Shown here in pieces: positions 39,500 to 51,185 of a stretch of 64,000 nucleotides of DNA. This stretch comes from Saturnia japonica (lineage: Eukaryota; Arthropoda; Insecta; Lepidoptera; Saturniidae), in NCBI GenBank assembly GCA_033032175.1, contig CM065328.1, positions 13,020,690 through 13,084,689 of the forward strand, in the 5' to 3' direction. How positions within the stretch are numbered: position 1 is the stretch's first letter; each line of letters opens with the position of its first letter. The notes under the pieces are model-generated. The model saw only the letters and a program-made list of their open reading frames with translations, was not told the DNA's origin and ran no database searches. The position numbers and the translations under genes were made by a program.

Positions 39500-40020
39500 T
39501 TTAATAAAATTGAAGTGTCTGTTTGTAATGTTAAAATAACAGTTTTTTACTAAATGCATATGAAAGTATATACCAACGGTACTTATAACAAAAAGCCCAT
39601 TTTTAAGATTTTTGTCTGCCTGTTTGTTTGTTTGTTTGTTCCGGATAATCTCCGAAACGGTTGGACCGATTTTGACGGGACTTTCACTGATAGATAACTG
39701 ATGATATAGGGAGGCTTAGGCTACTTTTATTTTAGAAAAATAATTAAGGTTCCGCACAAATTAAAAAAACTGGTCGTGGTGAATCAATTCGGGCACTTAA
39801 ATGGCTTATGCTGAGTAAATCATATGAGATATAGCAAATTAATGTACTACATAATTATAGATATTAAAAAGATCTACAAAAAAGTCCGGGATAGTATAAA
39901 TCTATGTTCTAAGGAACACCCACAATAAACATTTTTGTCTTTAAAATAGCCGGGAGCGGGGGATCAAGATTCGCGCGGGCATTCTGTAGTACACGAGAGC
40001 GAAACCACGGGCACAGCTAG
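39500..40020 (+). mobile_element. Helitron-like family A copy 9
   Basis: It ends 'gaaaccacgggcacagctag' at 40,020 followed by T. The 5' part is close to full length, starting near 'taaaattgaagtgtctgttt'. Confidence 0.65.
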
Positions 40021-41902
40021 TTGTTTATAAAAATAAAAACAGTACCTAGGTACATTAATAAAAAACTTAACCAAAATGATATTAAAATATTAATATAGCA
40101 AAACCAAACAAATAAGTATTTTTCATCTTGTTTATCAAGTATTATTCAACAAAAAAAGAAGTTGAACAACATTTCGGGTCAAATAGTTAATAAATTTTAG
40201 TTTTAACAAAATCGTGGAAACAATATGCTTGTGTTCGTCACTCGTCAGTTACACAAGTAGACAACAAAGTAAACTATATCACATAAGTTTTAGAGTTGAA
40301 ATTGTGTTACAATGTAAACAATAAGTTATGACTTCCTGGCATAACATAGAAATTAATTATATAAACTCGGTCATCTTGAAAAAGTAGTTAAAGAAATTTA
40401 CCGTTAACAATAAATTATTATGCATAAAAATTTATTTCCAAATATGGTTATGTCAGATTTCTTTATAAACTCGTAGTTTTGAGTTTGGCTAGGTACCTTC
40501 TACTGAATAAGTAGGTACCTACTCGAAAATACAGAACCATTGATATCTAGTCTGAAAATTATGAAAAAAGTAAGGTTTATGTTGCATCTCATAGAAGCTA
40601 CAGAAAAATTTTTCTTAGGAGACAATCCCTAACTATTTGAAAATATTAACCTGTATTTACAATTTTTTTTAGTTAACAGTCAACAAGAAAATGGGCAATT
40701 CAAATAAAAACATTTTTTTATGCCAATTATTGATCTTGTTTATTATAAGGATACTCTATCGGACCTAAACTTAGGTTACTAAAAAATGTCAGAAATCTAA
40801 AAAGATAGGGAATCATAATATCACCATATTGCCTCGCCTGAAAAATCCAGTCTGGGGCCCGAGTCTGTTAAGAAAAGTGTTTTAAATAATGTGTCGATAG
40901 TATCTTAATAGACATTTGGTATTCTCCTGTTTTTTTATCAATCTATCGGAAAATCACTGACTCATTTGGTATTCTGCTCTACAATCGCGTCTCAATGATA
41001 TTTCAATAGCAACTCGATAGTAGTCAAAACGGTATTCTCTTATATAGTTTTTTTACGTAATCTTACAGAATTATTGAGATTTAACAGGAAAAATAGCACT
41101 AATAACTCTAAAAAGTATTGTAAACTAATGATAGTTTCGATTAGCATTAGCAATACTGAATCCATGGTAGATTTTGATAGGCAACGCCAACGACGCGAGA
41201 CGTATCTATGCCATCCTGATCCTACTGACACACTATCACAACCACAATGTACTTATTACTCTACTCTACGGTCACAACGCTATGGAGATTCTATCGAGAC
41301 AGTAAGTAATGAAATTTTAGTAGAATACTAAATTTGTTACAATTTTGATGTAATAATTATAAATTTTTATTTATTTTGGTTCACCAACATAACATAGCAT
41401 TATAGGTTGTAAATAATAATTATTCATAATGTAAAACTAAAATGCTGTTGAAGGTAAAGGTGAACACGACGCGTTCAGAAAACATACATAAATAATAAAT
41501 TTAATTATATACACATAAAATAATGTTAAATGAATTATGTAATTAAAGAAATTAAAACTAATTGAAACTAAAACAGACAGACAGACGGACAACGGAGTGA
41601 TCCTATAAGAGTACCTTTTTTCCTTTTGAGGACCGGAACCCTAAAAAGAGCAAAATATTAAGATTTTTCTTCAGAATTAAATATAATGTGTCGATATAAT
41701 GACAATGGTAGATTCTTAAATGTGAAATGGCAGAATTGGGCCCCTGAACAACAGAAGTAATATTTTAGAAATTACTTTCTTGTTTATGTATTTTGTTAAT
41801 AAAATATTTAATTACATCCATATTCGACGTAACGTTATCTATCCGGCCTCACGGCTCACAGCTCACTCAGCTCACAACTCTGTGAACTATACGACTGTAA
41901 AC
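40021..41902. other. Intergenic and HIU hydrolase upstream region
   Basis: AT-rich. 41,074-41,331 is an 85-codon open frame (from TTG) without domain or start context and is not called. 41,840-41,902 probably contains the promoter or 5' UTR of the next gene. Confidence 0.5.
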
Positions 41903-44015
41903 ATGTCTAGGCCAGTTTTATCGACGCACGTTCTCGATATATCAACCGGTATCCCAGCGGTTGGATTATTCGTCGAGCTTTATAAAAAGAAGGACGACTC
42001 GTGGACTCTGTGGCACAACACCGTGACATCTGGTGACGGTAGAATACAGTTCCCCTTTTCTAAAGACTCGATGGCTGAAGGAACTTACAAATTAAAATTT
42101 AACGTCGGTGATTATTATAACAGAAATAACAAGGAGACTCTTTACCCATTCGTGGAAGTAAGTTTATTTAACAATATACCTTCTACCTTTGCTAGATCTC
42201 CGTGATCTTTTATGTTACGTACCTACAGTTTATTCTGACAAGCAGTTTCATTGGTTATTTTGTGAATAATTATTAACCGTTATCAAAGCATTTTACAAAA
42301 TATAGTTAGAAAGTATAAGTAAGATATCTAATTGTTTTTATTTTATTTTGCCAACTTATAATAATATTTTATCTTTTTCCTGTTGTTAGGAATTTCTATT
42401 ATTCTAATTTGATTTTGCTTTGTGTTGATTAATATAGGTATAATTATTTGTTTCCATGTACGGAGCTATGGTAAATGCTGTGTACTCTTTTAAATAACAT
42501 ACTATTTATCTGTAATTATAATAATACTGTTTAATCATTAATGTTGTTGGAGTGTCAATTAAAATAAATAAAGTATTTAGATCATTAACTTTAATTAACA
42601 AATTTAATGTTAATTCGGCCGGTTGAAATAATATATCAGCACTTCAGAGCTTTTAGGCTTGCAGTTTCATGCATAGTTAGGTATAATATTTAAACTCATT
42701 CTATACTTTACCTATTTCTTATGAATTATTTTGTAAATTAACTAAACTAACTTAAAAACTAAACTAAACTTATTTAACTAAATTGGCAGACAAGCATACG
42801 GCCCGCCTGATGGTAAGAAAATACAGTAGTCTACGGACGCTTGTATTACTGTAGGTATCACCAGCCCTTTACTGTCCTTGAACCCCCATATACCCGAAAG
42901 AACTCCGGCAAACCTACTCACCGCAGAAACTGCCCCAAGTACAGAGAAATTTATACATACCTTAATGCCTGTATTTCTTAAGGGGTTAGGTTAGTGTTTT
43001 TAGGTCCCATGTAATAGGGGGCGAGCCTATTGCCAATAATCGGGCACGAAACCAAACTTCGAGCTGCTACTGAGAAATTCATAGGAAAAACCCAATAACA
43101 CTTTGCTCGACCTGGGATTCGAACCCAGGACCTCGCTCATAACAGTCGCGCTTACGACCACTATGCTAACTAGGCAGTTAAATTAACGATGTAAATTTAT
43201 ACCTTTAGCTCTCTTAATTATTATACTTAATATAATTTTTTCTATATTTAAAGTTCAGCTTTTTCCACATTCAACTATGTTTATGTTAGAAATGTATCGT
43301 ATGCACGGGGGCAATCGTTGGCGCAGTTATATATAATTTACGGGTGTTAAGATTTTGCATTGTATAAATTTAGTTGATGTACCAGAAGTTTTGCTGAACT
43401 GATTGCTTGATTGATAGTCTCCTTGCTTGTAGTATTTGAAGCTGCCACACACATACATACAGTTCACTCCACAAACACAAATACTTCACAATCAAGCAAA
43501 GCAAGCTTAAGGTCACCGCCCGCTCTTGACGAGGTCAGTCTCTTTTGTTTCTGTGTATCGCAGCAATAGGTTCGAGAGGGATTGATTCGCGAAAGATTAA
43601 AATAAGAGCCCAGCACATATTTCGCGAACAGTTTAAATTAGCGAAAATAATTTAAATTAAAAAGTCAATGATATCGAGTATGTAAGTAGACACAAAGATT
43701 GTGATCGAGGTTTTCTTCTTTGGTTAAATACACGTCTTATAAAATCAAAGATTTTCAGGTTTGCCTAAGCGCCAAAAACGCCATAGATTTAATATAATAA
43801 ATCTATCCAATGGGCCAAGCGAAACGGACCGCGGACGACACGTACAAAAATAAGCAAATTCTATCTAAACATTGTAAACAGCGCCATCTTGTAACGCTCG
43901 AACGATACTAATAATTTTGATTTTTCAGATTGCTTTCAACACAAAGGATGGAGAACATTATCATATTCCTTTGTTACTAAGCCCCTACGGATATTCAACG
44001 TATCGCGGAAGTTAA
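41903..44015 (+). CDS. 5-hydroxyisourate hydrolase (transthyretin-like)
   Basis: Two coding exons, 41,903-42,157 (85 codons) and 43,929-44,015 (28 codons plus stop), join in phase 0 across GAA|GTAAGT and tttttcag. The 113-residue product begins '[16 protein letters not shown]' and ends in the diagnostic 'YRGS'. His9, Arg47 and His97 occupy the positions of the known catalytic His/Arg/His set, and the loop 'SGDGRI' is present. The enzyme hydrolyses 5-hydroxyisourate, the product of urate oxidase, to OHCU on the way to allantoin; it acts as a tetramer. The frame stays open upstream of this ATG, but the chosen start gives the usual length. There is no C-terminal SKL. AATAAA at 44,080-44,085. The 1.8-kb intron holds two repeats. 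Confidence 0.95.
42783..42945 (+). repeat. Interspersed repeat family C, copy 3
   Basis: 'ggcccgcctgatggtaagaa' and 'tagtctacggacgcttgta' match the other copies; it lies in the HIU hydrolase intron. Confidence 0.6.
42955..43178 (-). repeat. SINE family E, copy 3
   Basis: On the minus strand the best-preserved head of the family has a near-perfect B box (complement of 'gggattcgaaccc') and an A-box-like 'tagcatagtgg'. It lies in the intron next to a family C repeat. Confidence 0.8.
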
Positions 44016-45812
44016 CATGTAAAATCTTTGTCTTCCGGAGCGGTATATCTAAATTTGTCTAGTAGACTACAATTTCTAAAATAAAATTAATTATCTTTAT
44101 TCAATTTTGTATTAAATTTGTAAAAAAATGTTCAAAAATATCAATTGAAATAAAACACTGATTTCATAACATACATCAACTTTGTATATTTCATTTTCAA
44201 TAAAAAAATCTTTTATAGAACCTAATAATTAACCCTAACAACTACATACAATGTACCTATATTGACAGTTCATTTTTAAATAACGAAAAATATTTAATAA
44301 CATTCATAAAAAAACTAGTTCGCCATTACGACAAAGGTTTAACTTAATTCGAACAAAAATAATTTTATCCGTATGAACGTATGTATTACTTAAATTTTAA
44401 CACTGCTTTTATGTTCATATTTAAATGTAATAATTATGTATTTCACAGAAACAAGCACTAACTACAAAAAGCTTCATGTTCGGTAGGTATGCAATACATC
44501 GTTGCAATCAAATTAATACAAAAACAGAACTAAACAAATTTCTTTAATTTGTTTTAGACATTAAAAAACATATAGTATTTTCTATATTAGAGACATACTA
44601 ATTAATATACACCTACCCCGCCTCGTCTAAATATCTATAAAATAATCGACTTTGATTAATTTACCTAGAGTCTTTTTACAGTCCTAGCTACCTCGATTAC
44701 ATACAAATTAATAATAATTACATAAATGCAAAAACGATATATTATGTATCTATTAACGTTCTTATATGAATACAAATTTTGTTCTAAAAAAATTTGGGTA
44801 ATTACTAAAATTTAGTAAATCTAAAAAAAACTAATTTTATTTAATCTAAACACGTAGGTACAATCTATAATCTATACTATGAGGTTCTCCACGAATGGAA
44901 AATTAATCTACTGGGAACAGCAGACGCTTAAAATTTATGTTGCACAGATGAAATAATTCGTTTCTGTGGATAATCTCAGGTAAAACAAGGTATTCACGCC
45001 ATCTTGTGTTAAACCGAAACAAATAAACTTTATATTACCCCACACGTAATACTAGTTTAAAGCAACACATTAGTCACGAATAAACTATAATATATTAGTT
45101 ACTGCTATAATGAATTACTGTATTTTCAAATACAAATTTTGTTGACTTTAAATGCTCTTTGTAATGATTTTTCATTACACACATATACCCAAACCATTTT
45201 CAAATTATTAAACATGAACGTAACAATAATTTAGATAAGATGAATACGCCATTATAAGTACGATTAAAGGAAAACACACCTGGCATCACAATCTATGCTA
45301 TACAATAACTACTGCTAGTAAAAGTTATCAAGATTGTACGGTGTATTTAAATAGATTTAAAAAAATTCCTAAATCAGCCTGAAAATTTGCCTGAACTGAA
45401 ATTTTGAGACGTGTTGTTTATAACAATCAAACCGGATTAATCACATGTAACTAATTTTTTGATTTTATATTCCCTCTAGCTACTATTGCTAAAAGGAAAC
45501 ATCTAACTACTAGCTTAAATTAGCCTTAAAGTACATTACATGTACTAAACATTGCTTTTATTATCTGGTTACCATGTGCAAAACAGACTATTAACAATAA
45601 AAAAAATTCTCTACAAGTACAGAAAACGTATTTTGTAAGACAATTATTTTTGTTTGGCACGTAGGTCCGGCATCGCAACGCGTAGACTCTGTAATGTAAA
45701 TGATCACATTTATCAGTAAAATTTCGTCATTTCACAAACATTCACCGTTTCTTCGTAACACACATCACTAAAGTATCACAGTGTTTATCACAGATCGTGT
45801 CCCATTGTCTTT
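44016..45812. other. 3' UTR territory of two convergent genes
   Basis: No coding frame. The left end is the HIU hydrolase 3' UTR (AATAAA at 44,080). The rest, if the minus-strand gene at 45,813 is real, would be its long 3' UTR, with minus-strand AATAAA motifs available near 44,096. AT-rich throughout, without recognised repeats. Confidence 0.4.
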
Positions 45813-46423
45813 TCAGAATCCGTTTCCCTTGTGGTCCCTGTTCGCTTCTTTTCTCTCGGGGAAGTTATATTGAACACCTACTTTAATTCTTGTTATATTT
45901 AAAAGCATGATAATTAAAAGTCGACATGTACAATTTGGATGTACACTTAAAATGCTAAATGCTCAATGTATAAGATGTTCCATTTATTTCCATCACTACT
46001 GAAGAATCATTAAAATTAAATACCTATGTTCAATTAATTTACCCAAAAAAATCTTTGAAATTTTGCAAATCAAAACACAATATACTTAAGCCTTTAGCAA
46101 CAAAATACAGCACTGTTTCTCAATAATATTGCAGACCAAAAATTATCAATGCTCTAAATGGCACCCCTAATAAATAAGTATTATAATTGTGTCAGAAATA
46201 GAGCTGTAAAAGAAAATCACAAAAACATTTCAAAAGCTGTCCTCATCCTGAGATTGATTGTAAATACTTACAATTCTTAAAACCTGTAGAAAGGAACATT
46301 TTAAAGAAGACAAAAAATAATTAATGACTATATCGAATCAGTGCATAGAATATACTCACCACGTACGTTTCGGAACGTCTCTGAGTGCTGTTCGTCAGAT
46401 GAAGCATTTAGTTGCGGCCACAT
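45813..46423 (-). CDS. Two terminal exons of an unrecognised gene
   Basis: On the minus strand exon A (46,423-46,360) follows the acceptor 'tttactacactag' and ends at a strong donor G|GTGAGT. Only one of its three frames is open ('MWPQLNASSDEQHSETF..'). Exon B (45,877-45,813) follows a weak acceptor 'taaagtag', continues in phase as 'VQYNFPERKEANRDHKGNGF' and ends in TGA. The ATG at the first bases of exon A could be the start, giving a 42-residue protein, or exon A could be internal to a larger gene whose upstream exons I could not find before 48.3 kb. The composition is hydrophilic and looks like a genuine protein tail. No family recognised. Confidence 0.45.
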
Positions 46424-48356
46424 CTAGTGTAGTAAAATCAGAATCAAACCGTTAGATGGTAAATCTATATAAACCCTTAAACCTTTGTATCACCCAAGAG
46501 TATACCTTTGCACATAAAGAGATCATAGCTTTTTATGGATGTTCCAGAATTTCACACCAGCATAAACATGCCTGGATAATGCCTAAGTATAAAAATTACA
46601 CAGCAATAATTATTGTAATTTTGTAAAAACTTTAAAAATAAATTTGTCATATTACGGTATTTTTTATATTTGCATGGTGGCAAATAAGCGTACGGACCAC
46701 CTGATGGTAAGCAGTTGCCGCCATGCTATTGGCGCTTGCAACACCAAAAGTTTTACATGCGCATTGCACACCCTTCTAAAACCTGTTCACTCCCCAAACA
46801 CACAAAATAATGCGTTTTTAAATTTAATTTTTAAAATATCACAGAATTTTAAAACCAATATTACTTCATAGCACAGTAATAAAAGGTACAGAGAAAAATA
46901 GTGATTATTTTTAGGTTATTTTTGAGACTGACCTGTCTGGCTTGCTAAAGATTTAGTTCTTTAGAGTTTGTAGTATTTGATATTGAATTTGAACATAAAA
47001 TGGATGTTATTCTGTGGCCTGCACAAAATAATGTATTTTACTATAATGTAACCATGATTTATAACCTGCTTTTGATTTTATTTAATATTATTTTTAGTGT
47101 AATCTGCAGTATATATAGATCACAATACGTATTAATTATGCACAAATTACAAAATTCCCTAAAGTTAAAGGAGACGGATACTCTTTCATACAATCTTGGG
47201 CCAGGATAAAAAGAGACATAAAATGCTAGTAAAAATATGAAAGTGGTATTGATTATCAGCTAATACGGTTAATATTATATAACAAGTATTTTAGCTATTA
47301 TTGAGAGCCGAGTTTTAAGATATTTGTTAAAAGTGAGGTCATATAATAAACTACTGAATATGAAACTGTCAAATCATTGGTAATCAAAGATATTATAATA
47401 CAAATGACGTTATAAAATGATAGATCGACAAGGTCAGAAGAAGAGTATTGGAGCCCAGAGGTGTCAGATGTCAGCACTGACTAGACTAAAGATTGGTAAA
47501 TCAAAAGATAACTAATGAATTGATTTGTAAACAAGGATCAATTTTAAAGATAAAGATTATTATCCCATACCCTATGGTTAAAATCTTTCAACAGAATTTT
47601 AAAACAGTTATACCCAAGCAATTAAGTTCAAATTTTGCATACACCTTTAGTTTGGATGGTTAGCTAAGTGACGTCATTCTAAATCCAACATGGCGGACTC
47701 CCAAAGATGGTGAACCAATTATTTTTATGCACACCCATGATACAGGTATTAAATGAAAGGGTTTGCTGATTTTTTTTATTATAAGATAACTTTTTTTAAA
47801 GTAGATTTAATTCAAAATTGCAATAATTTTAATTTCTTGTAAGGCAAATAAAAAGGAGGAAAGGGAAATTTATAGGAAATAAATTTACGGCACATTGTAA
47901 GCTTTTAAAATTATTTAAATTTTGAACAAAAGTTTGCTTTTAAAGATTTTATTTATTAAATTTTTTTTTAGAATTATAATGTGTTAAGTAATTCTAAATG
48001 TTCAATTTCTTTTAATTTAGTTATTTCAGTCACAATAATTAGCATTGTACCATTTTTTTATTGTTTCAATTCACTTTAATCATTTTATTATCAATCTTTA
48101 CTTACATACTCCTCAACTTACTTCTTGGTTTTGTCATTTTTTAGATTGCAAATTGTGCTGATATTTAACATTTTTAAAACAAAAATATAATCGATTTTGT
48201 AAACCATACTTCAAAAAGTAATACCCATCTCCTTTTATGGCAAATAATAAATATGTAATTGAATGCAAAATGAGAAAGCACTTCCTTGGATAATAAATTA
48301 TAATTTGTACACACACAAATAATAAAAATAAGTACTACTGACCTTTAGTTCCTTAC
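46424..48356. other. Intergenic, with repeat fragments
   Basis: AT-rich. 47,165-47,205 shares 'aaggagacggatactctttc' with 5070-5110. 47,640-47,710 ('catggcggactcccaaagat') looks like another dispersed repeat. No exon was supported. Confidence 0.45.
46670..46800 (+). repeat. Interspersed repeat family C, copy 4
   Basis: 'gcatggtggcaaataagcgt' and 'accacctgatggtaagcagt' are the classic start of this lepidopteran repeat. Confidence 0.65.
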
Positions 48357-48401
48357 CTGTAACAAAGAAAATTAGTATTAAAGTATAGGAATAAAACTCA
48401 C
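48357..48401 (-). other. 45-nt intron-like interval directly after the RBM stop codon
   Basis: Read on the minus strand it opens GTGAGT, contains the branch-point consensus TACTAAT and a pyrimidine tract, and closes TTACAG. The following bases GTAAGG make a second donor-like site at once. It could be a very short 3' UTR intron, a recursive (zero-exon) splice point, or chance. Confidence 0.35.
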
Positions 48402-50537
48402 CTAATTTCCATCTTCCTGCCCAACGACTTCTTTGTATCTAGCTATCATCAACTTCTTGACAGTATCTCTATAGGTTTCACCGGGTGTTGGTGTGTAGAT
48501 GCCCCGTTTCTGACCAAGTCCAGCCAAGCCAGGTCTTTGTTGGGCTTCTATAGGAGCCGTCCTGCCCTGTTCAGTTTTACCAAGACCCTTGCCTTCTGAC
48601 CAACCCATTTTCTGCAGCATTTTACCACCAATAGTGTCAACTACTGAAGGGGGCGGGTGTGAAGGCATTGGTGGACCTAACACTTGAGGTTCATAATGCT
48701 TTCTAACAATTGGTGTGTCATCCTCACCAAACTTTAGCCTTCTTTCTGCAGCGCGATCCCTATAACCATTCAACTGAGGTGACAAGTCATTCTTCTTTCT
48801 AAACTCATCCAAGTTCTGTTTGTGCAAATCTGACATTGTTTTGTGCTTTGTGAGTACCTCTACAGATGGGAATCTACGTTTGCATAAGAGGCAGGTTAAC
48901 TTCGACCAGTCAATGATCCCTTCGTCATTCTCCTCCACCACTTCATTGACCTTTTTGATAAGAAATTCCTCAGTTGATGGAGATGGCGACAGCTCTCTTA
49001 CGTGAGTGACAGATGGTCCAGCTCCTAAAACTGAGAAGCCTATATCTGCTGATCCTTTACTAGCACTGGTATCCAGAGGTTGTTCCATGACAAAGTTACT
49101 GCGAGCATTCTCCTTCTTCTGGTTCAAAGTACGAGCCCATCGTTCCATATCCTTGGCAATCTTCTTTGCCACTTTCACTTTGTCTTCTTTATCCCTTTTC
49201 TTTTTCTCCTCTGGCTCTTTTTGCTTAGTATCAGTTGTAGATTGAGAGGGATTCTGTGCTTTCGTCTGATCAACAGCTGCTTGCACCTGGGTAGCAGCCA
49301 CATATGTGGAAGACATTCCATCCCAGTACATGTATTGGTTTGTTTGGCTGTTATAAAAGTATTGAGTACTGCCATCATAATATAAACCTGTAGCAGGGTC
49401 ATAATAGTACCCAGATGTTTCATCATACATGAAAGTTCTTACATCCGGAGCAGTGTAGACTGTTTTTCCATCACCAGTTGGTATCTTCATTGCTGCTGTT
49501 AGTTGTGCTGTAGCAGCAAAACTTGGAACAGAGGTTGGGGTCCAAGACAAATTTCTTGCCTGCGCAGCATTTATTGCTGACTGGGCCACAGCCGCTGCTG
49601 CATTCACTCTGTCAGCTTCTGACAATGCCTGTGAAGATGTCACATTTACATAATTGGGCACCTGTGAGTAATAGCCCATATAATCAAGGTTATTTTGTTT
49701 AACAACTTTCTTAGGTTCATTGTAGAAGCTAATCAGTACTTCTCGTCCATCAATCTCCAATGGTGGCTTCAGATTTATAATATCTGTATATGCAGCAGTT
49801 GAATCAGCTATTGAATTAAAATTTATATAAGCTAAACACTTAGATGCTCCAGTCAAAGTCTCTCTGCCAATTGTAATTCCAGCTATGGAATCTAGCACAG
49901 TTTTAGCACATCTATCTTTTATTGCTTCTAGAATCTTCTCTTCCGTTGTCAAAGCATCTAATCGTCTGAACAAGAGACGTTTTGTTATTCCTAAATTTTC
50001 ATTAATATTTCTGTCTGTATCCCCATTGTAGATGTAGACGACACCTTCAGACCTTTTACCATTGCAAGTTCTTCTATAGCAGACCTGGCGCCTTTTAAAG
50101 TTATTCAGGCCACATTTGCAGACCCAGTCACCAGGAGACGCGTTTATTGGATGTTGCTCATCATAGGAATGCTTGTCCTTGTCATAATCAGTGTCATGAT
50201 GTTCTTTATCGCGACTATTTGAACAGCTACTTGACCGGGAACTCCTCCTATCGCCGTCGCTGCTGATGCGGGGCGGTGAGGGCGGAATCGGAATGTACGG
50301 GTCCTCATGACGCTTGGGCGAACGTTTCCTTTCTCGGTCTCTCTCACGGTCGCGCCTGTCTCGTTCGCGACGGTAGTCACGCTCGTACCGGTCGCGACGG
50401 TCATCCTTGTCGTAACGTTGACGATCGCGGTGCGGCGACCGGCGCTCCGGGCTCAAGCTGCGTCGCAACTCCCACACAGGTGATCGACCTCGATTTTCCC
50501 ATCTCGATCCGCGCTCTTCACGCCCACGCCACGACAT
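48402..50537 (-). CDS. RBM5/RBM10-like RNA-binding splicing regulator
   Basis: One uninterrupted frame of 711 residues. Order of parts: Arg/Ser/Asp-rich N-terminus (1 to about 130); RanBP2-type zinc finger (about 135-163, 'DWVCKCGLNNFKRRQVCYRR'); RRM (about 185-275); Ala-rich linker; OCRE domain with aromatic repeats (about 365-410, 'GYYYDPATGLYYD'); basic coiled-coil-like linker; C2H2 finger (about 547-572); G-patch (about 635-675, 'MGWSEGKGLGKTEQG'). This is the RBM5/6/10 architecture, lacking the RRM that precedes the zinc finger in vertebrate RBM5. Such proteins act in the nucleus on 3' splice-site recognition in spliceosomal A complexes. The coding region has no intron, which is unusual next to its intron-bearing neighbours. 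The start ATG follows 'gctgcg' just after a splice-acceptor-like 'ttcgcag'. Confidence 0.9.
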   Translation of the reverse strand: MSWRGREERGSRWENRGRSPVWELRRSLSPERRSPHRDRQRYDKDDRRDRYERDYRRERDRRDRERDRERKRSPKRHEDPYIPIPPSPPRISSDGDRRSSRSSSCSNSRDKEHHDTDYDKDKHSYDEQHPINASPGDWVCKCGLNNFKRRQVCYRRTCNGKRSEGVVYIYNGDTDRNINENLGITKRLLFRRLDALTTEEKILEAIKDRCAKTVLDSIAGITIGRETLTGASKCLAYINFNSIADSTAAYTDIINLKPPLEIDGREVLISFYNEPKKVVKQNNLDYMGYYSQVPNYVNVTSSQALSEADRVNAAAAVAQSAINAAQARNLSWTPTSVPSFAATAQLTAAMKIPTGDGKTVYTAPDVRTFMYDETSGYYYDPATGLYYDGSTQYFYNSQTNQYMYWDGMSSTYVAATQVQAAVDQTKAQNPSQSTTDTKQKEPEEKKKRDKEDKVKVAKKIAKDMERWARTLNQKKENARSNFVMEQPLDTSASKGSADIGFSVLGAGPSVTHVRELSPSPSTEEFLIKKVNEVVEENDEGIIDWSKLTCLLCKRRFPSVEVLTKHKTMSDLHKQNLDEFRKKNDLSPQLNGYRDRAAERRLKFGEDDTPIVRKHYEPQVLGPPMPSHPPPSVVDTIGGKMLQKMGWSEGKGLGKTEQGRTAPIEAQQRPGLAGLGQKRGIYTPTPGETYRDTVKKLMIARYKEVVGQEDGN

Positions 50538-50543
50538 CGCAGC

Positions 50544-50583
50544 CTGCGAACATTACCCGTAACAATAAAATTATTGTACTTAC
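50544..50583 (-). other. 40-nt intron-like interval just upstream of the RBM start codon
   Basis: On the minus strand it begins GTAAGTA and ends TTCGCAG six bases before the ATG. Forty bases is below the usual minimum intron size for insects, so it may simply remain in the 5' UTR. Confidence 0.3.
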
Positions 50584-51112
50584 AGATTTTCTGTTGTCGA
50601 CCTAGGGCGAGCGCGATTGCCTAAACGTTAGGTCTATTCAACCTTCCTTTTCCCTTTTTACCTGCTGTAGCGATCACTTGCTGTATAACTTTAATCCTCA
50701 ATATTGATGAAAAGCTTTTATAGTATCTATCTAACCACGTTGACGAATTATGAAAAAACGTTATAAAACATCTAATGTGAAATAAGTAATTCACGCAGAA
50801 GCGCAAAATGAGCAGCCATATTTGATCATTGATGTTAGTGTTGGTTAGTGTTACTTGTACATCTAATAGTCTGTCTCTGTGGTTATTGTTATAAAAATCG
50901 ATTAACAATATATTAATTGATAGTTATGAGGACACAAAACAATCGATTGTTGAAATAAAAACAAATGATTACCAATACTGAATTTGTGGAAAACAAGGTA
51001 CATTTTCACGAATGACCTATTTTTGAAGTGATTACTTCTTATGGGAGGGTAAACCGTTTCGTAACGTAACGCGTTACGGCACCATTAATAGTAGCCTAGT
51101 TTCTGTCAATTC

Positions 51113-51185
51113 TAACAACACGCTCGTAGCATAGCGGTCGTTAGCGTGACGGCTATGGCCGAAGTCCTAGGTTCGAATCCTCCTT
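51113..51185 (+). repeat. Isolated tRNA-like sequence (SINE head or tRNA pseudogene)
   Basis: It has an A-box-like 'tagcatagcgg' and a perfect B box 'ggttcgaatcc' at tRNA spacing, followed by T-rich sequence. Acceptor-stem pairing is poor, so it is probably not a working tRNA. No SINE body follows. Confidence 0.5.

Noticed and set aside
41074..41331. 85-codon frame upstream of HIU hydrolase
   Set aside because: No ATG at its start, no domain, and no splice site joining it to the hydrolase.
41786..41902. N-terminal extension of HIU hydrolase from an upstream in-frame ATG
   Set aside because: The extension is not hydrophobic or typical of the family; the ATG at 41,903 gives the standard length and N-terminus.
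48820..49385. Plus-strand frames opposite the RBM coding exon
   Set aside because: Antisense shadows of a domain-rich minus-strand gene.
50621..50908. 95-codon minus-strand frame upstream of RBM
   Set aside because: No domain and AT-driven composition; more likely promoter or intergenic DNA.
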